A DNA stretch of 64,000 bases from an uncultured Nitrospiraceae bacterium (GTDB lineage: Bacteria > Nitrospirota > Thermodesulfovibrionia > Thermodesulfovibrionales > Dissulfurispiraceae). The notes beneath the pieces were generated by a model. The model was not told where the DNA came from and did no database searches. It worked only from the letters and a program-made list of their open reading frames with translations. The stretch is from the NCBI GenBank assembly GCA_903822005.1, contig CAIJNL010000016.1, positions 1-64,000 of the forward strand, in the 5' to 3' direction. The first letter of the stretch is position 1. Every line of letters begins with the position of its first letter. A program made the position numbers and the translations under genes. Of this stretch, positions 38,072 through 47,695 are shown one piece after another.

Positions 38072-39450
38072 TGACTCAAAAACCCTGGGCGGGCAGGTTT
38101 ACCGAAGCGACTTCAAAGAGCGTCGAAAAATATACTGAGTCGGTGTCATTTGACCGCCGGCTCTGGAGATATGATATCGAAGGCTCGATCGCTCATGCCC
38201 GCATGCTTGCCAAACAGGGCATCATAGCAAAGAAAGAGGCGGACCTGATAGTCCGCGGCCTGAAGGAAATCTATCAGGATATAGAAAAGGGCCGTTTCAT
38301 ATTCTGCGAAGAGTTTGAAGATGTGCACATGAATATAGAGGCTGCCCTCATAAAAAAGATCGGGGATACAGGCGGGAAACTGCACACGGCCAGATCACGC
38401 AATGATCAGGTCGCGCTGGATATGCGCCTCTTTCTAAGGCATGAAACTCATGAGACGGCAAGACTTTTGCTTGTCTTGGAGAAGGTCCTCTCCGACAAGG
38501 CAGAGCGAAGCATGGGCGTAATCATGCCGGGGTATACACATACCCAAAGGGCCCAGCCGGTACTGCTCTCGCATCATCTTATGGCTTACGCCCAGATGTT
38601 CGACAGGGACAGGCAACGTTTTTCGGATGCTCTTAAACGCATAAATGTTCTTCCGCTCGGGGCATGCGCGCTGGCCGGCACCTCTTTGCCGATAGACCGC
38701 GCTTATGTTGCAAAACTGCTCGGTTTTGACAAGGTGTCCGAAAACAGCATTGATACGGTTTCTGACCGCGACGCGGTAATAGAATACCTTTCGTGCGCCT
38801 CGCTGCTGATGATGCATGTATCAAGACTTGCCGAGGAACTAGTGCTCTGGTCGGCAGAAGAATTTTCATTTATCGAGATGTCCGATGCATATACTACTGG
38901 GTCCAGTCTCATGCCGCAGAAGAAAAACCCGGATGTAGCGGAATTGATGCGCGGCAGGACAGGCAGGGTGTACGGCAATCTTGTCAGCCTCCTGACCATG
39001 ATGAAAGGGCTTCCTCTTTCCTACAACCGGGACATGCAGGAAGACAAGGAGCCTCTTTTTGATACGGTGGATACCATAAAGACCACTCTCGGTATACTTG
39101 CCGAGATGTTCGGGAGCATAAAGTTCAGGAAAGACCGTTTGGAAAGTTCCGCCGGCAGCGGGTATTCGACGGCCACGGACATAGCAGAGTATCTTGTGCG
39201 CAGGGGCATGCCGTTCAGAAAGGCCCACGAGGTGACCGGCAGATTAGTGCGCTATGCCATCGATAACAGCAAGACATTAAAAGAACTGACGTTGAAGGAA
39301 TACGCGTCATTCTCTCCTTTGATCGAAAGCGATATTTATCGCTGGATAGATGAGGGCAGATCGGTTGCCGCAAAAGATTCATTCGGCGGCACCTCACCCG
39401 GAAGGGTCAGGGAACAGATCAGGGCTTTCAGGAAAAGATTGAAGAACTGA
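38071..39450 (+). CDS. argH: Argininosuccinate lyase
   Basis: A 459-residue ArgH, the last step of arginine synthesis. It starts KPWAGRFTEATSKSVEKYTESVSFDRRL; the fumarase/aspartase-superfamily loop is GSSLMPQKKNPDVAELMRG; and HTARSRNDQVALDMRLFLR carries catalytic residues. It overlaps the EF-G-like gene by 1 bp and precedes a lipoprotein gene after 9 bp. No other arg gene is in the window. Confidence 0.97.
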   Translation: MTQKPWAGRFTEATSKSVEKYTESVSFDRRLWRYDIEGSIAHARMLAKQGIIAKKEADLIVRGLKEIYQDIEKGRFIFCEEFEDVHMNIEAALIKKIGDTGGKLHTARSRNDQVALDMRLFLRHETHETARLLLVLEKVLSDKAERSMGVIMPGYTHTQRAQPVLLSHHLMAYAQMFDRDRQRFSDALKRINVLPLGACALAGTSLPIDRAYVAKLLGFDKVSENSIDTVSDRDAVIEYLSCASLLMMHVSRLAEELVLWSAEEFSFIEMSDAYTTGSSLMPQKKNPDVAELMRGRTGRVYGNLVSLLTMMKGLPLSYNRDMQEDKEPLFDTVDTIKTTLGILAEMFGSIKFRKDRLESSAGSGYSTATDIAEYLVRRGMPFRKAHEVTGRLVRYAIDNSKTLKELTLKEYASFSPLIESDIYRWIDEGRSVAAKDSFGGTSPGRVREQIRAFRKRLKN

Positions 39451-39459
39451 AGAGGGGAA

Positions 39460-40410
39460 ATGGAAAATATTACAAGAGCAAATGTGATCGCGCGACTTCT
39501 TATATGTTTGACAGTGTTGGTACTTATAACAGCCTGCGGTAAAAAAGGGCCGCCGACCATGGACTCTTTTGCCAAGCCTGAGATTGTGAAGGACATCAGG
39601 GCGGTGCACCGTGACGGCAGGATAGATATATCGTGGACGTATTCGAAACAGCAGCCGAAGATTACAATAAAGGGCTTGCGTATCGAAAGGGCAGAGGGGA
39701 ATGCAGTATATGAGACGGTCGCATCGCTGCCTCCCGACGCCGTGTATTATTCGGATGCAGTTGTCGCGCTGAATAAGCAGTATCGCTACAGGATACTGGC
39801 ATTCAATCAGAGGGATGTTGTTGGTGACCCTTCGGCAGAGCTGAAGGCCACGCCCGTAACTACTCCCCCTCCTGCTGAGGGACTGGTCCGGCGCATTACA
39901 AATGATGCGGTGGAGATATCCTGGGACAAGGCGGCGGAAGGCGTTCTTTTCAATATCTATCGCAGCGAAATCAGGGGTAGCTACCCCGCAGTGTCCCTGA
40001 ATGAGAAACCGCTCGACAACCCTTTTTTCAGGGACGGCCTTAATGTAGGCAAGCCAGTATACTATTCAGTAGTTGCAGTCGTGAAATCCAATATACTGAA
40101 TGAAAGCTCCATGTCGGCTGAACTGATGATAGACCCGCTGATGTTCGTGCCTGCCGCCCCTGCTGATGTCAGGTATGTCAGGTCGGACAACAGGGGATAT
40201 ATTTCGTGGAAAGAGAGCGATGAGACATGGGTCAGCGGGTACAGGGTTTACCGCAGAGGCGCTTCCGGAGACTTTGAACTGCTGTCAGAGGTGAATGTCC
40301 CCATATATCTTGATGAAGATCCCTTCAATGAGCTGAATGCCTATTACGTGACCGCCGTGGGTCCCGGCAAAGAGAGTCCGCCTTCTGATACGGTAAGGGT
40401 AAAGCCGTAA
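39460..40410 (+). CDS. Lipoprotein with LptM-like start and fibronectin III repeats
   Basis: A 316-residue lipoprotein. The signal peptide ends in the lipobox LITACGKKGPP (Cys at about 26). ACGKKGPP is the motif of the short lipoprotein LptM/YifL, which helps LptD maturation and is often encoded next to lysA. Here the motif is followed by about three fibronectin type III-like modules (SWTYSKQQPK..., ISWDKAAEGVLFNIYRS, ISWKESDETWVSGYRVYRR). It lies between argH and hypE. The role is unknown; a cell-envelope scaffold is a reasonable guess. Confidence 0.75.
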   Translation: MENITRANVIARLLICLTVLVLITACGKKGPPTMDSFAKPEIVKDIRAVHRDGRIDISWTYSKQQPKITIKGLRIERAEGNAVYETVASLPPDAVYYSDAVVALNKQYRYRILAFNQRDVVGDPSAELKATPVTTPPPAEGLVRRITNDAVEISWDKAAEGVLFNIYRSEIRGSYPAVSLNEKPLDNPFFRDGLNVGKPVYYSVVAVVKSNILNESSMSAELMIDPLMFVPAAPADVRYVRSDNRGYISWKESDETWVSGYRVYRRGASGDFELLSEVNVPIYLDEDPFNELNAYYVTAVGPGKESPPSDTVRVKP

Positions 40411-40423
40411 CAGGAATACCCGA

Positions 40424-41437
40424 ATGGACAGGATAATGCTGGGACATGGCAGCGGCGGCAGGCTGATGCATCAATTGATAAAGGAGCATGTGGCACCGGC
40501 GTTCGGCCTGAAGATGCTTGCGGATTCTGCCGTGCTCGGGCCGGATGAGTTCAGCGGCTGCCGTATCGCCTTCACAACCGATTCCTATGTTGTGTCCCCG
40601 ATCTTTTTCCCGGGCGGTGACATCGGTGGACTTTCGGTGAACGGAACAGTTAACGATCTGGCCATGGTCGGCGCAAAGCCCCTCTATATTTCTGCCGGTT
40701 TTGTGATCGAAGAAGGGTTTCCAATGGATTCTCTCAGGCGGGTGCTTGTTTCGATGGCCGGAGCTGCCGTAAAGGCCGGTGTGAGGATAGTTACCGGAGA
40801 CACTAAGGTTGTGGACAAGGGAAAGGGAGACGGCATATTCATAAATACCTCGGGCATCGGTGCGATCAGGCACGGCATAAATCTGGGGGCGCGCATGGTA
40901 AGGCCGGGGGACAAGGTCATCATCAGCGGAACGATAGGCAATCACGGCGTGGCCGTAATGTCCGAAAGAAACGGCTTGTCATTTGATCCCCCTGTGCTTA
41001 GCGACACAGCAGCACTTGGCGGGCTTGTGGAGGCGATGCTGGGGTTTGAAAAGGACATACGCATAATGAGAGATCCGACCAGGGGAGGAGTGGCGACCAC
41101 TCTGAAGGAGATAGCCTCCGAATGCGGTCTGCCGGTGATACTCAACGAAGAAAGCCTGCCGGTGCCGGGTGGTGTAAGGGGGGCCTGTGATATACTTGGT
41201 CTGGACCCTCTGTATATAGCTAACGAGGGTATACTCCTGGCGGTTGTTCCTCCGGAAACGGCAGAGTCTCTGGCAGGGGTAATGAGAAAGCATGAGCATG
41301 GCTCGGCAACGGCTGTAATAGGCGTGATTGGTGCTGCTGATCCCGGCAGGAAGGGCATGGTCCTCCTGCGGACGGCGATTGGCGGCACGCGCATTATAGA
41401 TATGCTGGCTGGAGAACAGCTGCCACGTATATGCTGA
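40424..41437 (+). CDS. hypE: Hydrogenase maturation protein HypE
   Basis: A 337-residue HypE, which dehydrates a C-terminal thiocarbamate to thiocyanate to supply the CN ligand of [NiFe]-hydrogenase. It has the AIR-synthase-like fold signatures (MLGHGSGGRLMHQLI, GDIGGLSVNGTVNDLAMVGA, RDPTRGGVATTLKEIA) and ends in the required PRIC, where the terminal Cys carries the modification. The other hyp genes and hydrogenase subunits are not in the window, so this is a stand-alone copy. Confidence 0.95.
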   Translation: MDRIMLGHGSGGRLMHQLIKEHVAPAFGLKMLADSAVLGPDEFSGCRIAFTTDSYVVSPIFFPGGDIGGLSVNGTVNDLAMVGAKPLYISAGFVIEEGFPMDSLRRVLVSMAGAAVKAGVRIVTGDTKVVDKGKGDGIFINTSGIGAIRHGINLGARMVRPGDKVIISGTIGNHGVAVMSERNGLSFDPPVLSDTAALGGLVEAMLGFEKDIRIMRDPTRGGVATTLKEIASECGLPVILNEESLPVPGGVRGACDILGLDPLYIANEGILLAVVPPETAESLAGVMRKHEHGSATAVIGVIGAADPGRKGMVLLRTAIGGTRIIDMLAGEQLPRIC

Positions 41438-41473
41438 ACAACAAAAATGAGTTTTCCAGGTGGAGGGGTTAAT

Positions 41474-42433
41474 ATGATCAAAAGATTTGGGACTGTTTTT
41501 GTCAAGATATGCTGCCTAGTTGCAGCGGTGCTATGCTTTTTTGCCCCGAGTTACGGCGACATAATGCTAGACAAGGTAGTGGCCGTTGTCAACGCAGAGA
41601 TCATAACATGGAGTGAACTTTATAAGGCCATGGAGTTTGATGCTGCTCCTACTGTAAAGGCGCTTCCCGAAATAGAGCGGCGGAAGATATATAAGGAAAA
41701 CGAAGGGATATTCCTCGAAAACCTGATCAATTTGAAACTGATACTTCAGTCTGCTAAAATGGCCAATATCGGCGCCGGTGAAGCTGAGATTACCCAGACG
41801 ATTAAGGATATCAGCGCAAAGTACGGCTTGAACGAGGATGCATTCAAGAGTGCCATAGCCAAGGAGGGATTTACCCTCGAAGAGTACAAAAAGAAACTTG
41901 CCGAACAGATCATATCCAGCAAAGTTGTGGACTTTGAGGTCAGAAGCAGGATAGTGGTAACGGAAAAAGAGATAGCGGATTATATGCTGAAGAACAAAGA
42001 CCGGGCCGCTGACGAGGGCTACCTGATCAGCATGATCCTTGTAAAGACCAGCGCCGATCCTGCGGCGGACAGCGAAAAGGTAAAGGCCGCCTATGCCATG
42101 ATAAAGGCGGGTACTCCCTTTGCTGAAGTGGCAAAACAGTATTCTGATGACGCAAGCGCTCGCACCGGCGGAGACAAGGGTTTTGTGAAGAAGGCCGATC
42201 TTTCGAAAGAATTTATTGACGCGCTGTCAAAGCTTAAGAATGGCGAAGTGAGCGAACCGTTCAAGACAGCCGGAGGGACGCATATAATCAAGCTCGATGA
42301 AGCGCGTATTTACTCGACAGCTGACGCACGTAAAGATGCAGTCAAGAATAAACTCCTTTCAGAGAAATTCGAGAGGGCCTATAAGTCATGGATAAAAGGC
42401 CTGCGCCAGGGGGCGTACGTCGAAATAAGATAG
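41474..42433 (+). CDS. SurA-like periplasmic peptidyl-prolyl isomerase
   Basis: A 319-residue exported chaperone. The signal peptide runs from MIKRFGTVFVKICCLVAAVL to about SYG. The SurA N-terminal domain follows (DKVVAVVNAEIITWSELYKA), then one parvulin rotamase domain (about residues 175-270, ILVKTSADP ... YSDDASARTGGDKGFVKKAD). It likely helps fold outer-membrane proteins. ATG 41474 is preceded by GGAGGGG. The rluB-type gene starts 14 bp downstream. Confidence 0.88.
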   Translation: MIKRFGTVFVKICCLVAAVLCFFAPSYGDIMLDKVVAVVNAEIITWSELYKAMEFDAAPTVKALPEIERRKIYKENEGIFLENLINLKLILQSAKMANIGAGEAEITQTIKDISAKYGLNEDAFKSAIAKEGFTLEEYKKKLAEQIISSKVVDFEVRSRIVVTEKEIADYMLKNKDRAADEGYLISMILVKTSADPAADSEKVKAAYAMIKAGTPFAEVAKQYSDDASARTGGDKGFVKKADLSKEFIDALSKLKNGEVSEPFKTAGGTHIIKLDEARIYSTADARKDAVKNKLLSEKFERAYKSWIKGLRQGAYVEIR

Positions 42434-42447
42434 ACCGGAAGGTACTT

Positions 42448-43173
42448 GTGGAAGAAAGAATACAGAAGATAATAGCCCGTATGGGCGTTGCCTCGCGAAG
42501 GGGGGCCGAAGAAATCATCGCTGAGGGGCGTGTTACGGTAAACGGCGCTCCTGCGACCATAGGCATGAAAGTAGACCCCTCAAACTCCCACATAAAAGTG
42601 GATGGAAAACTACTGTTCAGGCCGGAGCCCAAGGTATATCTGATGCTTAACAAGCCGAAAAGCGTCGTTTCTTCCCTTGCTGATCCGCAGGGCAGACCGA
42701 CCGTCAAAGATTACCTTAAGGGAGTCAGATACAGGGTTTTCCCTGTGGGCAGACTGGACTATGATTCCGAGGGCCTGATCCTTTTGACCAATGATGGTGA
42801 TTTCTCAAATGCGTTGCTGCATCCCTCAAAGGAAATAGCAAAAACTTATGTGGTGAAAGTTAAAGGCATTATGCCGGAGGAGAAGGTTGGAAAGCTGAGG
42901 CAGGGCATAAGACTCGAGGACGGCAAGACCCAGCCTGCCAGGGTCAGGTTTATCCGCGAATCCGAGGCAAACTCATGGATAGAGATTACCATCACAGAGG
43001 GCAAAAAGAGGCAGGTGCGAAGGATGGTGGAGGCGGTAGGACATCCGGCCCTGAAGCTCAGGCGTATAAGCATAGGCGGCGTTAAACTGGCCGGTCTCAA
43101 AATCGGCGAGTTAAGGCCGCTTACCGCAAAAGAACTGCAGACGCTTAAACAGGAGGCTGTCGCGCAAAAATAA
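42448..43173 (+). CDS. rluB: Ribosomal large subunit pseudouridine synthase B
   Basis: A 241-residue pseudouridine synthase. An N-terminal S4 RNA-binding domain ([22 protein letters not shown]) precedes the catalytic domain with [18 protein letters not shown], whose Asp is the nucleophile. The RluB/RsuA family modifies 23S or 16S rRNA; the sequence suits RluB. I chose GTG 42448, with GGAAGG 6 nt upstream, because the family starts at EERIQK. An ATG at 42388 lies inside the SurA-like gene and adds an unrelated basic stretch. Confidence 0.9.
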   Translation: MEERIQKIIARMGVASRRGAEEIIAEGRVTVNGAPATIGMKVDPSNSHIKVDGKLLFRPEPKVYLMLNKPKSVVSSLADPQGRPTVKDYLKGVRYRVFPVGRLDYDSEGLILLTNDGDFSNALLHPSKEIAKTYVVKVKGIMPEEKVGKLRQGIRLEDGKTQPARVRFIRESEANSWIEITITEGKKRQVRRMVEAVGHPALKLRRISIGGVKLAGLKIGELRPLTAKELQTLKQEAVAQK

Positions 43174-43244
43174 AAAAACAACGGAGTGCTGGCGCATTAT
43201 ATTTGTCGCCCCTGAGCATACGGAAAGCAGTTAATGGAGGTTTT

Positions 43245-45041
43245 ATGTTTCGTGATAAATGGTGTGGAGAACTGAGAGATACCAGTGCCGGCTCAAATGT
43301 TAATCTTGCCGGCTGGGTATTCAGAAGGAGAGACCACGGGGGTCTTATCTTTGTCGACCTGAGGGACAGGAGCGGCATAGTGCAGGTAGTGTTCAGCCCC
43401 GATGTTTCTGTCGAGGCACACGGGCTTGCGCATGATCTCAGGAGCGAGTTTGTCATTTCAGTGCAGGGCGAGGTAAGGTGCAGGCCTGAAGGCACCGTAA
43501 ACACCGATATAGCCACTGGCCGGGTTGAGATATACGCGAGCAAGCTGGTCGTGCTGAACGAGTCGGCACCACTGCCGTTCACACTCGAGGATGCTGCCGA
43601 GGCGTCGGAAATGCTGAGGTTGAAGCACAGGTATCTCGATATGAGACGGCCTGAACTTCAGCGAAACTTCATCATTCGCCACAAGGCCGCCAAGGGCGTG
43701 AGGGACTATCTTGATGAAAACGGCTTTCTCGAAATAGAGACGCCAATGCTCACCAAATCTACACCGGAAGGGGCCCGCGACTATCTGGTGCCAAGCAGGC
43801 TTAACCCCGGAAACTTCTACGCCCTGCCGCAGTCCCCGCAGATATTCAAGCAGATCCTGATGGTGGCCGGCATGGAGCGCTATTTCCAGATAGTAAAGTG
43901 CTTCAGGGACGAGGACCTCAGGTCGGACCGGCAGCCGGAATTCACTCAGATCGACATAGAGATGTCGTTTACCGACCAGTCCGAGGTGCTCGAGCTTGTA
44001 GAGGGAATGATAGGCAGGGTATTCAGCGATGTTCTCGATATATCGCTCGAAAAGAAGTTTGAAGTGCTTACCTATAAAGATGCTATGGAAAGATTCGGCA
44101 GTGACAAGCCCGATGTGCGTTTTGGCATGGAGCTTACTGACATGGCGGACCTTGCAAAGGCAAGTTCGTTCAAGGTGTTCCTTGATGCAATAGAGTCGGG
44201 CGGGCGCGTCAAGGCGATACTCGGCAAAGGCATGGCCGGGCTGTCAAGGAAGGATGTTGACATGCTCACAGAGGACGCAAAGGCCTTTGGCGCCAAAGGC
44301 CTTGCCTGGATCAAGGTTAAGGGCGGCTTTGAGTCTCCGATTGCCAAATTTTTCACTGAAGAGATAATGAAGCAGATGGCGGAGCGTGTCAAGGCCGAAG
44401 AAGGCGACATGATACTCTTTGTTGCAGATACAGATAGCGTGGTGCATAATGTTCTGGGCAGGATGCGGCTCGATCTGGCGAAGAAACTGAACCTGATTCC
44501 TGAAGGCTTCAAATTTCTCTGGGTCACAGGCTTTCCGCTGCTCGAGTGGAACGATGATGAAAAGAGATATGCCGCGATGCATCATCCCTTTACTTCGCCG
44601 ACTGACGAAGGGATAGCTAAGATGCTGCAGATGCCGGATGAAGTATTCGGGGCAAAGAGCGAATCGCCTGAACTGTCGTCGCTCACAGCCAAGGCGTATG
44701 ATCTGGTGCTGAACGGTTACGAGGTCGGCGGCGGCAGCATCAGGATACACCGCAAAGAGATTCAGCGAAGGATGTTCAGCCTGCTTGGCATAAGTGATGA
44801 AGAGGCGAATGAGAAATTCGGCTTCCTGCTTGACGCCCTGCAGTACGGCGCGCCTCCGCATGGTGGCATCGCCCTCGGTCTCGACAGGCTTGTGATGCTG
44901 ATGGTAGGGGCCGCCTCCATACGGGAGGTAATTGCGTTCCCCAAGACGCAGAAGGCCTCCTGCGTTATGAGCGGTGCGCCGTCCGTGGTAGACCAGAAAC
45001 AGCTCAGGGAGTTATACATAAAACTAAATCTTCCGCTTTGA
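43245..45041 (+). CDS. aspS: Aspartyl-tRNA synthetase
   Basis: A 598-residue class II synthetase of the bacterial type, with an N-terminal OB-fold ([21 protein letters not shown]), the catalytic core ([38 protein letters not shown]) and the inserted GAD domain. No gatCAB genes are in the window, so discriminating versus non-discriminating use cannot be judged. ATG 43245 follows GGAGG by 5 nt. The frame is open 14 codons further upstream but without signals. Confidence 0.96.
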   Translation: MFRDKWCGELRDTSAGSNVNLAGWVFRRRDHGGLIFVDLRDRSGIVQVVFSPDVSVEAHGLAHDLRSEFVISVQGEVRCRPEGTVNTDIATGRVEIYASKLVVLNESAPLPFTLEDAAEASEMLRLKHRYLDMRRPELQRNFIIRHKAAKGVRDYLDENGFLEIETPMLTKSTPEGARDYLVPSRLNPGNFYALPQSPQIFKQILMVAGMERYFQIVKCFRDEDLRSDRQPEFTQIDIEMSFTDQSEVLELVEGMIGRVFSDVLDISLEKKFEVLTYKDAMERFGSDKPDVRFGMELTDMADLAKASSFKVFLDAIESGGRVKAILGKGMAGLSRKDVDMLTEDAKAFGAKGLAWIKVKGGFESPIAKFFTEEIMKQMAERVKAEEGDMILFVADTDSVVHNVLGRMRLDLAKKLNLIPEGFKFLWVTGFPLLEWNDDEKRYAAMHHPFTSPTDEGIAKMLQMPDEVFGAKSESPELSSLTAKAYDLVLNGYEVGGGSIRIHRKEIQRRMFSLLGISDEEANEKFGFLLDALQYGAPPHGGIALGLDRLVMLMVGAASIREVIAFPKTQKASCVMSGAPSVVDQKQLRELYIKLNLPL

Positions 45042-45066
45042 TAGCATATAGGCGGCGATGACATTA

Positions 45067-45098
45067 TGGAGAGCCCTCCGGAAGCGGAGGGCTCTCCA
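45067..45098 (+). terminator. Perfect 14-bp hairpin after aspS
   Basis: TGGAGAGCCCTCCG (45067-45080) pairs perfectly with 45085-45098 across a GAAG loop. It lies 25 bp after the aspS stop and 13 bp before dusB. It has no following T-run, so it may act in termination, mRNA stabilisation or blocking of read-through translation into dusB. Confidence 0.6.
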
Positions 45099-45111
45099 TT
45101 CAGAAACCATA

Positions 45112-46095
45112 ATGCAAATGCCTCTTCGACCAATTCAAATCCGCAATCTCCGGCTCAATCCGCCCCTGCTAATGGCGCCTATGGCCGGCCTTACGCACAG
45201 CGCATTCCGCCAGATCTGTCTGGGCTTTGGAGGCGTCGGGCTTTTATCGACAGAGATGCTATCGACAAAAAGGCTGCCATCCGAGAATCCGACAATTTCT
45301 CCTTACCTGATAAGGACTGCCTCAGAAAAACCGCTTTCCTATCAACTGCTGATTGCTTCCGCTGAGGATGTGGCACAGTCTGTCGAGATACTTCACAGGC
45401 TCGGGGCCGATGCTATTGATCTGAACATGGGATGCCCTGCGCCAACTGTCGGCAAGTTCGGTGCAGGCGCCATGCTGATGGAACAGCCGGCAGGTGTCCG
45501 GCGCATGGTGGCTGAGGCGCGGAAACTCACTCAACTGCCCCTTACAGCAAAAATCCGTCTTGGGACCGAACTCGACGAACAAAAATTAAAAAGCTTCTGT
45601 ACTATGCTGCAGGACGAAGGCATTGATATGCTTTCGGTACATGCCCGGCTCACACGTGAGTCTTTTGCAAGAAGGCCGCGCTGGGAATCTATTGCCCGTA
45701 TAAAGGAATGGCTTCGGATTCCGGTCATTGCCAATGGCGGCATATTCTCTGTCCAGGATGCAAGGGATTGTCTTGGCGCGTCCGGCGCAGACGGATTGAT
45801 GCTCGGCCGGGGCGCGGTAATAAGACCCTGGCTTTTTGCGGAAATAGCGCATGATCTGTATGGTACTCAAATTCCTGAACCGGTGGTATCGCTTCCTGAA
45901 CTTTATGGCAATTTTATAGATCTTCTCAACGGGCTCTTCCGGCCCGAACGCAGGCTGGGCAGGCTTAAGGAATTCACGCATTATTTTGCGAGAAACTACA
46001 AGTTTGGACACAGGCTGGCATTCAGGGTCCAGAGCAGCGACAGCGTGGATGAAGCAACCGAACGGGCGGCCGTTTTCTTCGAAAAAAACAGATAG
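45112..46095 (+). CDS. dusB: tRNA-dihydrouridine synthase
   Basis: A 327-residue FMN-dependent enzyme that reduces uridines in the tRNA D-loop. It has LLMAPMAGLTHSAFRQICL, the catalytic Cys in DLNMGCPAPTVGKFGAGAML, and FMN-binding GRGAVIRPWLFAEI. I chose ATG 45112 (MQMPLRPIQIRNLRL); ATG 45118 is also possible. The frame opens upstream at ATG 45058, but that would translate the hairpin. No strong ribosome-binding site is seen. Confidence 0.92.
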   Translation: MQMPLRPIQIRNLRLNPPLLMAPMAGLTHSAFRQICLGFGGVGLLSTEMLSTKRLPSENPTISPYLIRTASEKPLSYQLLIASAEDVAQSVEILHRLGADAIDLNMGCPAPTVGKFGAGAMLMEQPAGVRRMVAEARKLTQLPLTAKIRLGTELDEQKLKSFCTMLQDEGIDMLSVHARLTRESFARRPRWESIARIKEWLRIPVIANGGIFSVQDARDCLGASGADGLMLGRGAVIRPWLFAEIAHDLYGTQIPEPVVSLPELYGNFIDLLNGLFRPERRLGRLKEFTHYFARNYKFGHRLAFRVQSSDSVDEATERAAVFFEKNR

Positions 46096-46114
46096 CGCAG
46101 AATGGAAGCCGGGC

Positions 46115-47596
46115 TTATTTTTTCATATAGAGCTGGCCCGCCGCCCAGTCAAAAAGTTCTTTCTTCTCAGGGTAGCGCATCCTGAGCAGTGTGATATCGT
46201 CGTTCAGCGACCTGATAAAAGCGGACAGGGACTTGGTGCGGTCCTGTTCAATATACTTCCTGTATTCGTTCAGGGCTTCGTTCTTTTTGCCCTGCAGGAG
46301 ATAGGCATGACCGAGATTCTCACGCAGGCTATAGGCCTTGCTGTTTACGCCGAGCCCTTCCATGGCGTATTTTTCTGACTCTCCAAACCGCGACACAAAA
46401 AGTGAGTACCAGGAAGCGGACTGATATCTGCTGAGGTTCTTTTCTTTTTCCATTTCCCTGAGCAGAATATCGAGGGCCTTTCCGAACATCTCGACCGCAA
46501 TTTCTGTCTCGCCGACCTTCAGGTGAGCGGTGGCCTTGTTCGCTATGAGCGGATAATTTTCCGGAGCGTTTTCAGCTGCCTTGCTGCTGTAACACAATGC
46601 CAGTCTGTAAAGAGCGAGTTTATTGCCGGGGGCAAGGGCCAAGGTCTTCTGATAGGCAGTGATCGCGCTGTCATAATCCTTCATGGCCATAAAGATATTG
46701 CCCTGAACTAATCTTGTGTCGGGATTGTCGGCATTTATCTTTATGGCACGGTCAACATATACGGCCGCGTCACCGAGCCTGTTTTTATTCAGGTTATACA
46801 GGGCGAGGGCGTATAAGTCCTTTTCGCTTTTAGCGGCCGGCAGGAGCAGGCTTACGGCACTATCTTTGCCCTCGGCAACCGCAAGCGACAGCGCAGTGGC
46901 TCCCTGTTTGTCCGAAATGCCGGTATCTGCGCCTCTTGCAAGAAGCATTTTAACTACTCCGGCATGCCCCCACGATGAGGCATACATCAGGGCTGTCCTG
47001 CCTTCCGCATCGGCCAGATTAATGTCCATACCCGCATCAAGTATTCTCTTAACATCAGCCGCTTCACCCGGATATTCCGGGATGACCTTATAAGAGCTGA
47101 GATCATGCCCGAGCATAAATATGGCTTTCAGTCCGAAATTGGGATCGAGTTTTGTTGCCATGCACAGGTCGGCAATCTGCCCTTCTCCATGCTGTCCGGT
47201 TGATGATTTGATGCCTCTGGCATAGGCGAGGGCGCGGTAAAAATAGTAATTTGGCACGTTCTGCTTCAATTTTATGGCCTCTGTAAAATCAGAGGCCGCT
47301 TTATCATTGTCGAGTTTGAAAAGCCAGGAATTGCCCCTGTTGTAATATGCGGACGCCAGGTTAAGGGCCGCTGCCTCTCCGCAGCTGGAAGAGGGCTGCA
47401 GGTCCCTGTTGGCTTCTATAAATCTGGTGTACATCTCAATCGCTTTATCGTGGGCCAGGTCTTTGGCGTATTTATTGCCCATGCTGAAATCAGCTTCATC
47501 TTTTGAGCATACTGCGGCCTGGGAGCTTCCATGGGAAATAATCAGGACCGAAAAAAACAGGATTATCATTGCAAAATATTTTGCCAGGTATCTCAT
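46115..47596 (-). CDS. Secreted TPR and ankyrin repeat protein
   Basis: A 493-residue exported protein. The signal peptide is MRYLAKYFAMIILFFSVLII to about SQA. TPR units follow (about residues 35-115), then two to three ankyrin repeats (NLADAEGRTALMYASSWGHAGVV and ISDKQGATALSLAVAEGKD, about 180-255), then more TPRs to the C-terminus (IALKINADNPDTRLV-like). It likely acts as a protein-protein scaffold in the periplasm. I chose the ATG at 47596 because GGGGGGAGAAG precedes it; the frame extends 25 codons further without signals. Confidence 0.82.
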   Translation of the reverse strand: MRYLAKYFAMIILFFSVLIISHGSSQAAVCSKDEADFSMGNKYAKDLAHDKAIEMYTRFIEANRDLQPSSSCGEAAALNLASAYYNRGNSWLFKLDNDKAASDFTEAIKLKQNVPNYYFYRALAYARGIKSSTGQHGEGQIADLCMATKLDPNFGLKAIFMLGHDLSSYKVIPEYPGEAADVKRILDAGMDINLADAEGRTALMYASSWGHAGVVKMLLARGADTGISDKQGATALSLAVAEGKDSAVSLLLPAAKSEKDLYALALYNLNKNRLGDAAVYVDRAIKINADNPDTRLVQGNIFMAMKDYDSAITAYQKTLALAPGNKLALYRLALCYSSKAAENAPENYPLIANKATAHLKVGETEIAVEMFGKALDILLREMEKEKNLSRYQSASWYSLFVSRFGESEKYAMEGLGVNSKAYSLRENLGHAYLLQGKKNEALNEYRKYIEQDRTKSLSAFIRSLNDDITLLRMRYPEKKELFDWAAGQLYMKK

Positions 47597-47695
47597 AATC
47601 TTCTCCCCCCAAGCATGATCGAAAAGCCTACATTCAGAATATAACATTTTATGGCAGTTATTTAAAGGCAATGCGTTTTTTGGATCCCTGACAGG

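Noticed and set aside
46115..47596. The ankyrin/TPR protein as a toxin-type effector
   Set aside because: It has a normal signal peptide and only scaffold repeats; no toxin domain or immunity partner is adjacent.
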